Source of the DNA: Brucella sp. 21LCYQ03
Lineage (GTDB): Bacteria > Pseudomonadota > Alphaproteobacteria > Rhizobiales > Rhizobiaceae
Reading direction: 5' to 3'
DNA length: 64,000 nucleotides
Assembly: GCF_023554105.1 (NCBI RefSeq)
Contig: NZ_JAMJWE010000018.1
Coordinates: 1 to 64,000, forward strand
Shown here: positions 43,771 through 52,834 of the stretch, piece after piece
How the letters are laid out: each line of letters begins with the position of its first letter
Position numbering within the stretch: position 1 is the first letter of the stretch
Translations under genes and position numbers: made by a program
Notes under the pieces: generated by a model
What the model was told of the DNA's origin: nothing
The model's input: the letters and a program-made list of their open reading frames with translations, nothing else
The model's database searches: none

Positions 43771-46764
43771 TTAACGCTCGTGCTCGTCGCGTCCCTTCTT
43801 TTGCTGCTGCTTTTTCTTTTGCTCGAGTTCCTGCAATCGCGGAACCTGTTGTTGCGGAGGATCTGTACGGGCGGTCTCTCCATCGCGAGCCATGCCCTTC
43901 ACTTCCATATTAACCTGATTGTCGAGCTGTTTGGAACCTTCAACTTTTCCATCTGTCCGATCCCGCTCTTCAAGCACGTTCGCTTCCCAGGCCCTGCGAT
44001 CAACCATTTGCTCGACACGCTGCTTCTGACCGTCGACTTCCTGAATGACGGTTTTCATAACGCGTTCCGTACCAGTGGACCGCAAATGAATTTCATCGCC
44101 GATTTCAGCGCCAGCACGATGCAGCGAAACCGGTAATCCGACACCCCATACCGTGCGATTGCCATTAGCCGTTTCAATAACGACAAATGGCGAAGGCTCA
44201 TTTTTTTCATTATCCTGATAGGGCTTATCGCCTGTCTCAACCAGGATGCCCTGAACGCCCTCCTTATAGTCGACCGTCCTAGACTGCGGCGTTCCGGAGT
44301 GGGCCACGCCTTGCTGGTCTCTATCGATTTTACTCGACTGATCTGCGCCAGAGGATTGATGCTGATCTCGATTCGATGCATCGAGCGCACTACCCTCAAT
44401 AGGGATAATTTCATTACGCAAATAGGTCTGTTCGCGCCGCGCCAGATCTTGCCAATCCAGTTCCGTCGGCTGATAGCCCTTGACCGAAATTCCGTGCGCC
44501 TGGCCCTCCAGCCACGTTTCACGCCGAAACTCCTTGCTGCCCGTTATCTCAATGCTCGTCCAGCCTCGATGCGCGGATGTTTCGACCATCAAGCGAACGC
44601 CCTGAGCATCGAATGATTTAGCGCGCAACTTCTCGCCGTTGTCCTGAAATACTTCCCGCTCACCCTTTGAATCGACGAATATACGCTGTGTTCCGCCGTG
44701 ATCCTCACGGATGTAATATCGGCTGGTGATTTCATTCGGGAATGAACGATCCACTTCTGCGCGGTAGGATACTGATGCCGCCTTTTCTTCTTCATCTTCA
44801 GCGAAACGAGAGGGTTGGGAGTTTTCTGGTGATTGCCCGTCATGCACTGCTCTCGCAACGGCCTGCACTGGCTTGGCAATTTCGGAATCGGCCCCGCGAG
44901 TGATCTGAAGCGATGGATTATCCCGTTCGCCTTCTTGCGATGGCGTTGTATCAGTTAATCCGCGTTGCTCGCTCAACTCCATATGCTCACGCATAAGATT
45001 GACATGATCACGGGTATACTGCGCTACTTGCTCCAGATCGGCTTTCTCTTCGGGACCAAGATTGCGATCAAGTCGGAACAAGGCTGTTTCAACTTCTTTC
45101 TCATACACCTCAAAATCGCTTCTCGACATTTCGCGCACTTTCTCACCCTCCAAAATGATGTTTTTCAACTTTACCAAATTGGTGCGGTCTTGTGTTCCAA
45201 AATTTGCATAAACAATGTCAGAAGTTTTAGCTTCCTTTGCGATGTTAAGGGTGGAGAAAACTATATCTCTTTGCTGATTGGCGTATGCAATAATCTGATG
45301 ATCACCGCTCGCCATCGCAATATTATCCCAACTCTGAGTTACCTTTTTGGTATACTCGTAAGTGCGAACGCTTCGAGCCACGATCCGCCGATCTAATCGC
45401 TTGTCGTCATAACGCGACTGAGCCGCAGCACTTGTCCCTTCATGTTCAGTTCGTCCATCGCGGCTAACAGGCCGCACTTGATTGCGCGTATAGGCAGGAG
45501 CATTTGCAAACTCACGCCTGTCCGTCATTTCCATAGCAATGCCGTGCTCGCGTGCCTTTTCAGCCATTAATTCGCGCCATTGGCGAAAAACCTGAGGCGA
45601 GGTTTCTACCCGATCACCAGCATCCGAGCGCATTGCGATAATGGCATGAGCGTGGATATGCGGTCGCTTTCCGCCCTGCCCCATCTCCTTCGGGTCGCTA
45701 AACGGATCATGCATCGCAAATATGTAGCGGTGTCCTTCGAACTGAGCGGCCAGAAAATCTCGAACTGCACCTTCAAAGGCCGGAACATTGGTACCAGCTT
45801 TTGCAGACATGATGACATGCATAACATCCCTGCCCTTACGGCTATGCAACTTCCGACGCCACTGCTTTTGCACCAGATCGCCCGCAGAACGAGCATCTAA
45901 GATAACGCGCCCCTTATCATCGCGTACTTCGCCCTTATGATCCTCGACCAGATTTCGCAAAATGGCAGCGCCATATTCCACGCCATTACCAAAGCCGGCA
46001 AAACGGAACAGAGCCTTCGCCAGCTTTGAGGCTGCGCTTTCGTTGTAACGCCTCTGTATAATTTCCGCGGCCTTCAGGTCGCCGGTCAACCGCTCGCCTT
46101 CCGCACTACGCAACACCAGAATACCGTCAACGTGTAAAACTCCACGGGATGGCTGCGAGACAGAATACACGAAGTTGCGATTACCAAAAGCGCTCGACAG
46201 ACTGTTGCGCACGAGCTGGTGCAATGCATCTTCTGTCGTAAATCCAAAAGCCTCAATGGAAACTCGGAACGTAGCGATATCCCTGCTCTCGGCTCGATTT
46301 TGAAACAATGGCTCCCACTCGCCACGCAACCTGGCCAGTTCCTCGCGCCCCTGCAACCGCTCCCCATTTTCCTTTTCGATGCGTATTTCCCCGCTGCGCG
46401 ATACATAATTGACCATCGCGCCGAACCGCGCGCCGCCACCGTAAGACGCCATTTTCACCACTGCTGGCTGACTGCCTGCTGCGACCGCGGCCAAACGCGC
46501 TTCCATCGGTCTAGCTGCCGCAATTGGCTTACTTGCCGCGCTTCCAAAGAACTGAAAACTCTGTGCCCTTGAGGATCCCATGCGCAATTTCGGCACTGAA
46601 GTACCACCTGCTGCTGCTCCGCCTGCAATCTGCAATTCGCGCAACCGCCGGTACATTTCCTCTTCCGCGCTGCTCGCAGCAACCGAACCCAGTGAACGTT
46701 CATGAAGCAACGCCGCACGACGCTGCTCCCATTCACTCTCAAAAGCTCCGAGAAAAAACTCCAT
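43771..46764 (-). CDS. Conjugative relaxase (MobA/VirD2-like, histidine-triad)
   Basis: The protein has 997 residues. The relaxase domain lies in about residues 100-420; its metal-binding triad is RPHIHAHAIIAM (near residue 370), preceded by a nicking-type region VVKMASYGGGARFGAMVNYVSR, where Y residues could be catalytic. The remaining part is hydrophilic and helical, and ends in a K/Q/R-rich tail. It would cut at oriT and lead the strand into recipients. It follows the MobC gene by six bases. I could not settle the MOB class. Confidence 0.85.
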   Translation of the reverse strand: MEFFLGAFESEWEQRRAALLHERSLGSVAASSAEEEMYRRLRELQIAGGAAAGGTSVPKLRMGSSRAQSFQFFGSAASKPIAAARPMEARLAAVAAGSQPAVVKMASYGGGARFGAMVNYVSRSGEIRIEKENGERLQGREELARLRGEWEPLFQNRAESRDIATFRVSIEAFGFTTEDALHQLVRNSLSSAFGNRNFVYSVSQPSRGVLHVDGILVLRSAEGERLTGDLKAAEIIQRRYNESAASKLAKALFRFAGFGNGVEYGAAILRNLVEDHKGEVRDDKGRVILDARSAGDLVQKQWRRKLHSRKGRDVMHVIMSAKAGTNVPAFEGAVRDFLAAQFEGHRYIFAMHDPFSDPKEMGQGGKRPHIHAHAIIAMRSDAGDRVETSPQVFRQWRELMAEKAREHGIAMEMTDRREFANAPAYTRNQVRPVSRDGRTEHEGTSAAAQSRYDDKRLDRRIVARSVRTYEYTKKVTQSWDNIAMASGDHQIIAYANQQRDIVFSTLNIAKEAKTSDIVYANFGTQDRTNLVKLKNIILEGEKVREMSRSDFEVYEKEVETALFRLDRNLGPEEKADLEQVAQYTRDHVNLMREHMELSEQRGLTDTTPSQEGERDNPSLQITRGADSEIAKPVQAVARAVHDGQSPENSQPSRFAEDEEEKAASVSYRAEVDRSFPNEITSRYYIREDHGGTQRIFVDSKGEREVFQDNGEKLRAKSFDAQGVRLMVETSAHRGWTSIEITGSKEFRRETWLEGQAHGISVKGYQPTELDWQDLARREQTYLRNEIIPIEGSALDASNRDQHQSSGADQSSKIDRDQQGVAHSGTPQSRTVDYKEGVQGILVETGDKPYQDNEKNEPSPFVVIETANGNRTVWGVGLPVSLHRAGAEIGDEIHLRSTGTERVMKTVIQEVDGQKQRVEQMVDRRAWEANVLEERDRTDGKVEGSKQLDNQVNMEVKGMARDGETARTDPPQQQVPRLQELEQKKKQQQKKGRDEHER

Positions 46765-46770
46765 GGACCG

Positions 46771-47172
46771 CTATTCCTTGCTGCGATGCCTGTAGCCAGA
46801 CCGCTTTGAGGCGCGTCGCAACTCACTAAGCACGGCAACCTGCATCTTCTGCACATCACCGACAATCATACGGGTTTCGCTATCCGACACCGATTTTCCG
46901 CTATTTAACGCTCGTGCCACCTGATTGAGGTTGACGCCAATCATGCGCATGTCTTCTAGCATGAGGGACAAAAGTGCTCTGTCTTCATCGCTGAAAACGG
47001 GCTTAACCCCTGCCCCTTGCAGAAACACAGCCTTAAAAAATGCACTCATTGACATCTCAGCCGCCTTAGCGGCTTCGTAGATTGCATCATATTCGTCCGC
47101 CGAAACGCGGCTATGGATGGTTTGAGGCCTGGCTTTCATAGCCATCCCACTATCGAAAACTCCTTCATCCAT
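46771..47172 (-). CDS. mobC: MobC-like relaxosome protein
   Basis: About 133 residues from 47172; a TTG at 47181 is an alternative with GGAG close by. The N-terminus is ribbon-helix-helix-like (TIHSRVSADEYDAIYEAAKAAEMSMSAFFKAVFL), and the C-terminus has the MobC motif MRMIGVNLNQVARALNSGK. It opens oriT DNA to help the relaxase. It is divergent from the ParA-like gene across the inverted-repeat region. Confidence 0.85.
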   Translation of the reverse strand: MDEGVFDSGMAMKARPQTIHSRVSADEYDAIYEAAKAAEMSMSAFFKAVFLQGAGVKPVFSDEDRALLSLMLEDMRMIGVNLNQVARALNSGKSVSDSETRMIVGDVQKMQVAVLSELRRASKRSGYRHRSKE

Positions 47173-47536
47173 AAGCTTCAACAGCTCCTGTAAAGAGTAA
47201 CAACAATCAATCGCGGACGTGTTTCGCTATAATCAAGAAAAAGTAGCACATTTTTTCGTATCCTGCCAACAAAACCTAAAGCAAAATCGCATGGGATCGT
47301 CTAACCTAGTATCGCTCCACCCGAAAAATTCGCCGAGGCTGCGCCCCGGCTTTTCAAAGAAATTACGCTCACCAGGGTTCACCTCCAGAACGCCCAATGC
47401 GCCTTTGTGTACCACTCGTACTCGCCAACAAGGGACGCTTCGCTTTTGCCCTTGTCGGACTGCGTGCAAGCGGTACAGGCGGCCCCTGCGCGGCTCCGGG
47501 GTTCATCATAAGCTAGGAAGGAACTGGAGAAGTGAA

Positions 47537-47557
47537 CCACACGATTATGTCGTGTGG
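47537..47557. promoter_or_regulatory. Inverted repeat CCACACGA-5-TCGTGTGG
   Basis: A perfect 8-bp repeat with a 5-base spacer. It could be an operator for the genes on either side or a relaxosome-binding site. Confidence 0.5.
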
Positions 47558-47564
47558 ATATGGC

Positions 47565-47610
47565 ATGTGAACACATCATGTGGGCCATAAAACACATGAT
47601 GTGTTCACAT
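47565..47610. repeat. Perfect 18-bp inverted repeat
   Basis: Arms 47565-47582 and 47593-47610 are exact reverse complements with a 10-base spacer. Each arm contains a smaller near-palindrome around CACATCATGTG. Neither side has a T-run, so it is not a terminator. Likely a protein-binding site or part of oriT. Confidence 0.75.
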
Positions 47611-47746
47611 CGTATGAAAATAGCGTAATCTGTTCCTCACGCCATATGACTAACGATCACCTCTCGCTTCAAACGCACGTTAGTCTGATATTGCTTGAGC
47701 CGGACGTGAGTAAACGTTCATGCTCTCTTCGCTTGAAGGAGAATTC

Positions 47747-48460
47747 ATGACAGTTCGATTTTCAGCAGTAAGTGGTAAAGGTGGCGCGGGGAAAACGACC
47801 ACCGTCATTTTGACAGCAGGTGAATTCGCTCTCCAAGGTCGGCGAGTCCTTCTGATCGATGCTGATCCGCGTCAAAATCTGGCGGAGTGGTGGAAGCGCT
47901 GCGAAGCGAAGGGCAACTTGCCTGAATCAATTGGTCTGACGAGCGCACTTCGCCAGAATTCAATCGAACAGATCATGTCCTCGCAGGCTAAAAAGTACGA
48001 CGCAGTCCTTATCGATGCTCCAGGCGTAGATAGCGTGGTCATGGATACCATTATAGATCATTCCGATATCGTGATTACCCCAATTCAGCCTGCTCAGGAT
48101 GAAATAAAAGCTGCAGGCGAAGCCGCAGAAACTATTGCAGCCCGCATAGATCAAAACCAACGTCTTATTACTCAAGCTGTTGTGCGCACGCGCATCACAA
48201 TCGTTAATCGGCATCTTGAAGAATATCGGATCATTCGCCCATTCGTAGCGAATTTAAACCATCATGGTTACAATACGACGTTGCTGGAAACGGAACTGAT
48301 GGAGCGCAATTGTTACCGCGAGATCCGTAGCGGCCTGGGAACATTGCAGATGTTAGAATTAACGGATGCAATCTGTAAAGCGAGAGCAGAGGTTAGCACA
48401 TTCGTAGGTGAACTCGACAGTTTAAGGGAGCAGAAGTTCATGGAGACGGTGAATGGCTAA
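47747..48460 (+). CDS. ParA-family ATPase (VirC1-like position)
   Basis: The protein has 237 residues, the short ParA/MinD type without an N-terminal HTH. Deviant Walker A reads SGKGGAGKTTT (residues 10-18), Walker A' DADPRQN and B VLIDAPG. GAAGGAG precedes the ATG at 47747. Next to oriT, and followed by a ribbon-helix-helix gene, it has the layout of the virC1-virC2 pair that boosts relaxosome delivery. A role in partition is the alternative, but repAB already provides that. Confidence 0.75.
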   Translation: MTVRFSAVSGKGGAGKTTTVILTAGEFALQGRRVLLIDADPRQNLAEWWKRCEAKGNLPESIGLTSALRQNSIEQIMSSQAKKYDAVLIDAPGVDSVVMDTIIDHSDIVITPIQPAQDEIKAAGEAAETIAARIDQNQRLITQAVVRTRITIVNRHLEEYRIIRPFVANLNHHGYNTTLLETELMERNCYREIRSGLGTLQMLELTDAICKARAEVSTFVGELDSLREQKFMETVNG

Positions 48461-48869
48461 AGGCAAGGTAACATTATCGGACTTTCCAGTTGCTTCTCGC
48501 AGACGCCCTTCAACAACTGATGAGAAAAAGCCAATCGCTGAATTGGAGGGCACGGAAGATGTCGCAAATGAAAAAGTTTCTCAGTCTTCAGACACGAAGA
48601 AGCAGGCAATCCATTCCAAATCGCAATTCGTCACGCCAGAAGAGAGAAGGACGAACGATACTAAAGAAGCCAACCAACGCGAAGATTCCCGCAATCGCTT
48701 ACGGCAGCTCCGCAGGGATCGTGAACGAGAAAGCAAACATTTTGTAAATGTCTCCCTTGATTACGACACTAAACGGCGACTTGAAAAGGCCGCTCACGAG
48801 AACGGACTTAAGATGTCCGTCATCCTTCGCGACGCAATTGACCAGTATCTGACTGAAAACGGATACTGA
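48453..48869 (+). CDS. Ribbon-helix-helix protein (VirC2-like position)
   Basis: The protein has 138 residues. The first 90 are polar and disordered, with repeated E/K/R; the last 45 form an RHH motif (HFVNVSLDYDTKRRLEKAAHENGLKMSVILRDAIDQYL). Its start overlaps the ParA-like gene by eight bases. It probably binds the transfer origin or the operon's operator as partner of the ATPase. Confidence 0.65.
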   Translation: MAKGKVTLSDFPVASRRRPSTTDEKKPIAELEGTEDVANEKVSQSSDTKKQAIHSKSQFVTPEERRTNDTKEANQREDSRNRLRQLRRDRERESKHFVNVSLDYDTKRRLEKAAHENGLKMSVILRDAIDQYLTENGY

Positions 48870-48871
48870 CC

Positions 48872-49261
48872 ATGTTCGGTCGCAGCTTACTTTTAGGATT
48901 GGTAGTCGGGATCGGAGTTGGTCTATATTTATCGCCTTATCTCACTGCTAACGGTTTTGACCGTGCAATTAAACAAATCCACTCATCCACTCAGGCTCAA
49001 ACTCGCAAACCTGCCATTTCCGTAGAATGGCCAACCAACCAGATGGCCAAAGAAGAACTTTTTCGTTTTTCCAACTGGAATTATGCAACCTATGGCAAGA
49101 ATTCTATCACCAAGGTTATCCACTGCATTCAGATCAAACAGCAAACTATTGCTTGCGAACTCTCAGCTACGCTTAGTTGGCTTAAGGACACAGCTTTGAT
49201 CGAAGCAGTCTTTGAAGGAAAGCCAGGGAACTGGCGAATGGCCGCGGCGAAATCGCGTTAG
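48872..49261 (+). CDS. Hypothetical membrane-anchored protein
   Basis: The protein has 129 residues with an N-terminal membrane segment (LLLGLVVGIGVGLYLSPYLTA) and a soluble domain with two cysteines (IHCIQ and IACEL). The gene follows the RHH gene by two bases, so it is in the same operon. No family recognised. Confidence 0.65.
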   Translation: MFGRSLLLGLVVGIGVGLYLSPYLTANGFDRAIKQIHSSTQAQTRKPAISVEWPTNQMAKEELFRFSNWNYATYGKNSITKVIHCIQIKQQTIACELSATLSWLKDTALIEAVFEGKPGNWRMAAAKSR

Positions 49262-49424
49262 TTTACATATTTGAGTTCATTTTCCCGTTTGACGGCGCTT
49301 TCTGTATTCGTGGGGCAGAAAAGTTTGGTGATGAATTTCGTTTCATCAAACTCTACAGTGCCAAACCAACGAAAATAATTCATAATAATCGATTAGGCGG
49401 CATGGTGTGTAAGGGGTTTTGACA
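49262..49424. other. Gap before the XRE regulator
   Basis: AT-rich, with no ORF. It probably holds the regulator's promoter. Confidence 0.4.
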
Positions 49425-49925
49425 GTGAATAATGATACTGCTGATTTCGCAAAAGAACATTCATTGGAGAAAACCAATGACCCGGAAATCGATAAGCCCG
49501 TCTATAGACGTCGTGGCTTTGAAGGTATCAGCACATTTGAAGAAATAGACCAAAAACTTGCGAAATATTTAAGAGAAGCTCGTGAACAGGCTGGTTTGAA
49601 ACAAGCGGATTTCGCGCCGCTTATGGGCCTGTCTACCCCGGTATATGGTCGTTACGAGCGCGCTTTCTCAAAACTTCACGTTACGCGCATGATACACATC
49701 TGCGAAGTACTGGGTTTCATGCCAATCGATATGCTCTTTGCGGCAGCACCTCATCTCTGGGGTGAAAACGAGGAAGAGGCCAGCGATCGTGTCGAGCTGG
49801 CAAAACTCATAACCAATCTCCCACACAATACCACACGAGATCTGCTGTCGTTGGTTAAAAAAATGGCGGAACTTCAGAACCAGGTTGATGCAAGCTCGAA
49901 GAGCTCGAGCCTGGCTGCGAAATAG
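49425..49925 (+). CDS. XRE-family helix-turn-helix regulator
   Basis: The protein has about 166 residues from a GTG at 49425 (AAGGGG eight bases upstream; TTG at 49419 is possible). The HTH reads LREAREQAGLKQADFAPLMGLSTPVYGRYER (about residues 45-75). The C-terminal helical part may be for dimerisation. Such proteins control conjugation operons. It ends the rightward set and faces the ardC gene. Confidence 0.85.
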   Translation: MNNDTADFAKEHSLEKTNDPEIDKPVYRRRGFEGISTFEEIDQKLAKYLREAREQAGLKQADFAPLMGLSTPVYGRYERAFSKLHVTRMIHICEVLGFMPIDMLFAAAPHLWGENEEEASDRVELAKLITNLPHNTTRDLLSLVKKMAELQNQVDASSKSSSLAAK

Positions 49926-49951
49926 ATGGCCACGTAAACGGCCTCACATGA

Positions 49952-50821
49952 TCACCCGCTTGCAATCTCATGGAGATAATCGGCGACCGCCTGTGCTTTG
50001 GCTGCTGCGGTGATAATGGCGCGTTTATCGGACTTCAAAACGGCCAGCCAGTTTTCGATATAAGCGGCTGTGTTTTCGCGAGGATCATGGGCAACACCCA
50101 GGTCAGCGCAAAGAAATGCTGCGGATAGTTCGGCAACGAGTTCTTCGAGTGCGTAAGCGTTTGTACCAAAGCGGCCGGACAGATCGCGATCAAGGCGATG
50201 TTTTGCACCTGACCAGTGCGCAACTTCATGCAGAAGCGACGAGTTCAGGTGGACATCGCTTAAAAAACGCTCCCGGTCAGGCATGAGAATGTCGTCAGGA
50301 CCGGGGCGATAGCAAGCCTTCGTGCCGCCATAGTGAATGACTGCTCCGGTCTGGCGAACGAAGGTGTCGACGGTTTCATTGTGAGGCACGGGCGCCATCG
50401 GCATCGGTTCGGCGGGGCTGTAATAATCGGTAGGCAGGTTCTCGATCTGCTCTACGTTGAATACCGTGTAGCCTTTGAGATAAGGGATTGTATGATCGTC
50501 ATCGGCGTCCTGATCCTTGGGTGTGAAAGTGCCATATTTGACGACAAGCGATCCCCGTTCGCCCTTTCGAACTTGTCCACCGAGATCCTTCGCCTGACGA
50601 TAGGTCATCCAGATGGTGTCCTCAAAGCCGTTCATTTGCGAAGCGATCCAGAGCATGAGAACATTGATGCCGCGATAGGCTTCGCCGCTCATTCGACGCG
50701 GGATGGTGCAGCTCGGGCGGGTATTTCCGCGCCAAGGCCGCACCCAGGGTTTGGTGCCGGCTTCCAGCTGTTCGATGATAAGGTCTGTTATGCGCTGATA
50801 GGTGTCGCTGACATTGTTCAT
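49952..50821 (-). CDS. ardC: ArdC-family antirestriction protein
   Basis: The protein has 289 residues from 50821 (GGAGA upstream). The N-terminal ssDNA-binding domain has ITDLIIEQLEAGTKPWVRPW and GINVLMLW. The C-terminal metallopeptidase-like part has HEVAHWSGAKHRLDR with the HExxH motif. ArdC shields incoming single-stranded plasmid DNA from restriction in the recipient. The family also includes TraC-type primase-like proteins. Confidence 0.92.
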   Translation of the reverse strand: MNNVSDTYQRITDLIIEQLEAGTKPWVRPWRGNTRPSCTIPRRMSGEAYRGINVLMLWIASQMNGFEDTIWMTYRQAKDLGGQVRKGERGSLVVKYGTFTPKDQDADDDHTIPYLKGYTVFNVEQIENLPTDYYSPAEPMPMAPVPHNETVDTFVRQTGAVIHYGGTKACYRPGPDDILMPDRERFLSDVHLNSSLLHEVAHWSGAKHRLDRDLSGRFGTNAYALEELVAELSAAFLCADLGVAHDPRENTAAYIENWLAVLKSDKRAIITAAAKAQAVADYLHEIASG

Positions 50822-51043
50822 GGCCGTCTCCATTCGTTGGTTGACGGCAAAAAACGGAGATAGCCGAGACGAACCCATGCACCCATTGGGCCGCAACGAA
50901 TGTGTAGGACCGCGAAGCGGTTGCATGGGAGAGCGGCTATCGCAGCTTGCCCGTCAATCAGCCAACGGATGAGGCGGCCTATATGTCAGTCACCAAAGTA
51001 AACGGGCCGGATCTTAGCGCGAAGGACGCACCGTTTATCGGTC

Positions 51044-51292
51044 TCAGTTGTCAGAATCCCGCTCGGGTTGCTTTTGCGATGAGAGCTCTGCAAGCCGGGA
51101 TGACGCAACGCTTTTCTGCTCTCGTGACATTCGCTCGACGGCGGGTACATCTGGATCTATGACGTGAGCTGGAGGCGACAGGCGGGAGAAGTCAGAGCGA
51201 GCCGTGAATGCGATTTCGCTGTCATCATCGGGCAACCGTTCTGGAAGGTCGGCGCGATCAACTGCCACGATCAGTAGCAAGGCTGGCAACAC
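51044..51292 (-). CDS. Hypothetical small protein
   Basis: A possible 82-residue product with a hydrophobic N-terminus (LPALLLIVAVDRADLPERLPDDDS) and a polar tail. It begins with a non-ATG codon inside the end of the preceding frame. No family recognised. Confidence 0.35.
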   Translation of the reverse strand: MLPALLLIVAVDRADLPERLPDDDSEIAFTARSDFSRLSPPAHVIDPDVPAVERMSREQKSVASSRLAELSSQKQPERDSDN

Positions 51293-51602
51293 GGCTATCT
51301 TGACCCAGAACCCGCCCTGTTATCCGTTCGCCTGCCATCGCCGTGTGCATATCGTGATCAAATGCGTCCACACCGCGCAACTCCAGATCGAAGAACGCAG
51401 CCCTTATAGCTTCTTGGCGGTTAGGATTGATCGCGTCTTTAAAGACATGTTTGATCGTTGAACTGCAGGGGGCGTTTGTCAGCGTGATCGACGCTTCGAT
51501 TATGCGCGGTTTGGTGATGAAGATAAAGTCAATGTCATCTCCATACAAGCGGCCAAGCAGTCCAATCAAAGCCTCCTGCATACGTTCATCCGATCGCATC
51601 AA
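51258..51602 (-). CDS. Hypothetical protein
   Basis: A possible 114-residue product beginning MRSDERMQEALIGLLGRLYGDDIDFIFIT. The frame looks protein-like, but the ribosome site is weak. It overlaps small frames on either side, which suggests a run of coupled small genes. No family recognised. Confidence 0.4.
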   Translation of the reverse strand: MMRSDERMQEALIGLLGRLYGDDIDFIFITKPRIIEASITLTNAPCSSTIKHVFKDAINPNRQEAIRAAFFDLELRGVDAFDHDMHTAMAGERITGRVLGQDSRVASLATDRGS

Positions 51603-51768
51603 CCACTAGGTCAACATCACTACGATGAACGGCTACGGATAACAATGTGACAGCCATCATAACTACCTGTGTTTTATCATTACCATTCGCACTATAACGC
51701 CTCATCAATGCGCGGAACCACCCAGCGTCAAATGTAATCGCGCATTTGACAATGACCTGAACGGGCAA
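51586..51768 (-). CDS. Hypothetical small protein
   Basis: A 60-residue frame (VQVIVKCAITFDAGWFRALMRRYSANGNDKTQ) whose end overlaps the next small frame by 17 bases. Support is weak. Confidence 0.3.
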   Translation of the reverse strand: MPVQVIVKCAITFDAGWFRALMRRYSANGNDKTQVVMMAVTLLSVAVHRSDVDLVVDAIG

Positions 51769-51937
51769 TTTCCAGCCTCAGCCCTTCAATACGTCTTGCC
51801 ATAGTAAACAGCATGAAAGTTTATGGCCAAGATTCCTGTTGGATTTCCCCATGGAAAAGAAAGACGTTCAAGAGCCTGATAACAAGGGGACTTTTTATTG
51901 CAATGCGCCCGGCACTGAGCCGGGCACTGTTGGGCTA

Positions 51938-52279
51938 TCAATTGCGTGGTTCCCATTCGAGAACGGCCTGAAGGCTTGGATCGTCCTGACCGCCGAAGCG
52001 GCCCAGGTTGGCGTTGTAGTTCAGTCGGCGGATCGAGAGATTCCGCTTAATGCCTTCGCCATCGACCTTAGCCTTTTTCCAGATGCCGCCGACCTCAATA
52101 TTGAAGCCACCCGGGGACTTGGCGAAAACGCGGTGCGTAGGGGCGTCCGGGTTTTCCGAATTGAAGGGCACAACCTCAATATCAATGTCGTCTGTCAGGG
52201 TAGAAATGCGGCCTTTGCCGGATGCGATGTCGAGATCTTCGCTTTCGAACTGGATGAAGTTGGTAATTTCGTTGGTCAT
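51938..52279 (-). CDS. DUF736-family protein
   Basis: The protein has 113 residues. The family pattern is clear: MTNEITNFIQFESEDLDIASG at the start, DIEVVPFNSENPDAPTHRVF, IEVGGIWKKA and the C-terminal LGRFGGQDDPSLQAVLEW. GAGGAG precedes the ATG at 52279. DUF736 proteins are common on rhizobial and Brucella-type plasmids. Their function is unknown, probably ssDNA-related. Confidence 0.85.
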   Translation of the reverse strand: MTNEITNFIQFESEDLDIASGKGRISTLTDDIDIEVVPFNSENPDAPTHRVFAKSPGGFNIEVGGIWKKAKVDGEGIKRNLSIRRLNYNANLGRFGGQDDPSLQAVLEWEPRN

Positions 52280-52834
52280 AGTGTTTACTCCTCTATGTGG
52301 TTGCGATGATCGTTCTAGGGCACGGTGGTAAGCGGTGTTGCACCCTTGGGCCGGAGCGTAGCGGAGGAAGCCGAGGGCCGAAAAATTTGTCACGCGAGGA
52401 GCCGCAGGCAGGGAAATATTTCGGGCTTCCGGCTTTGCAATAACCGCGTCGACGTGCGAACGAGAGTCAAGAGCAACCAAATTAGAGGTGTTCTCTATGA
52501 ACCAATATGGCAACTCAACTCGCAAGCCTATTCCGTCATTGCAATACCGATAATCTACCGCATAGTAGCCATATTCAGCGTATTATCAACGGGTTTCGTA
52601 AGCTCATCATGAATAGGAATAACCGGATCAGTTCGCTGCATTGTTCTCCGAGACTACCAAATTGGATAGATCCTGAGTTACTTATTTGGAAGCATGGGTC
52701 CGTCGATATAGATGCGTGCTCTCTCCGTCGACCGAACTTATTCCAAGCAAACGCTTGCATGCTTCGTTCTCAGCATACCCGTATTCAGCAATGTCGATGC
52801 CGTGGTTTCGTGGCAGAGAAAATATAGCGAATGA
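52280..52834. other. Noncoding region between DUF736 and the orphan repC
   Basis: About 550 bases without a convincing gene. It may contain replication or partition signals. The GC-rich part near 52345-52400 resembles intergenic DNA of many rhizobial plasmids. Confidence 0.35.

Larger units (their letters stand above)
47182..47746. other. Probable oriT / regulatory region between mobC and the ParA-like gene
   Basis: A noncoding stretch of about 560 bases with several inverted repeats. They are: GGGTTC-7-GAACGCCC followed by AATGCGCC (47375-47403), like the hairpin and nick layout of RSF1010-type oriTs; ACAAGGG-14-CCCTTGT (47428-47455); CCACACGA-5-TCGTGTGG (47537-47557); and a perfect 18-bp pair at 47565-47610. 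The position next to mobC and the relaxase supports transfer-origin function. Confidence 0.55.

Noticed and set aside
47720-48460. ParA-like gene as the plasmid partition system
   Set aside because: repA-repB already provide partition with parS-like sites, and this gene lacks a ParB; the transfer-region context fits VirC1 better, although this is not proven.
50333-50863. 176-codon plus-strand frame
   Set aside because: Antisense to ardC.
51839-52309. 156-codon plus-strand frame
   Set aside because: Opposite strand of the DUF736 gene, which has a clear family pattern and ribosome site.
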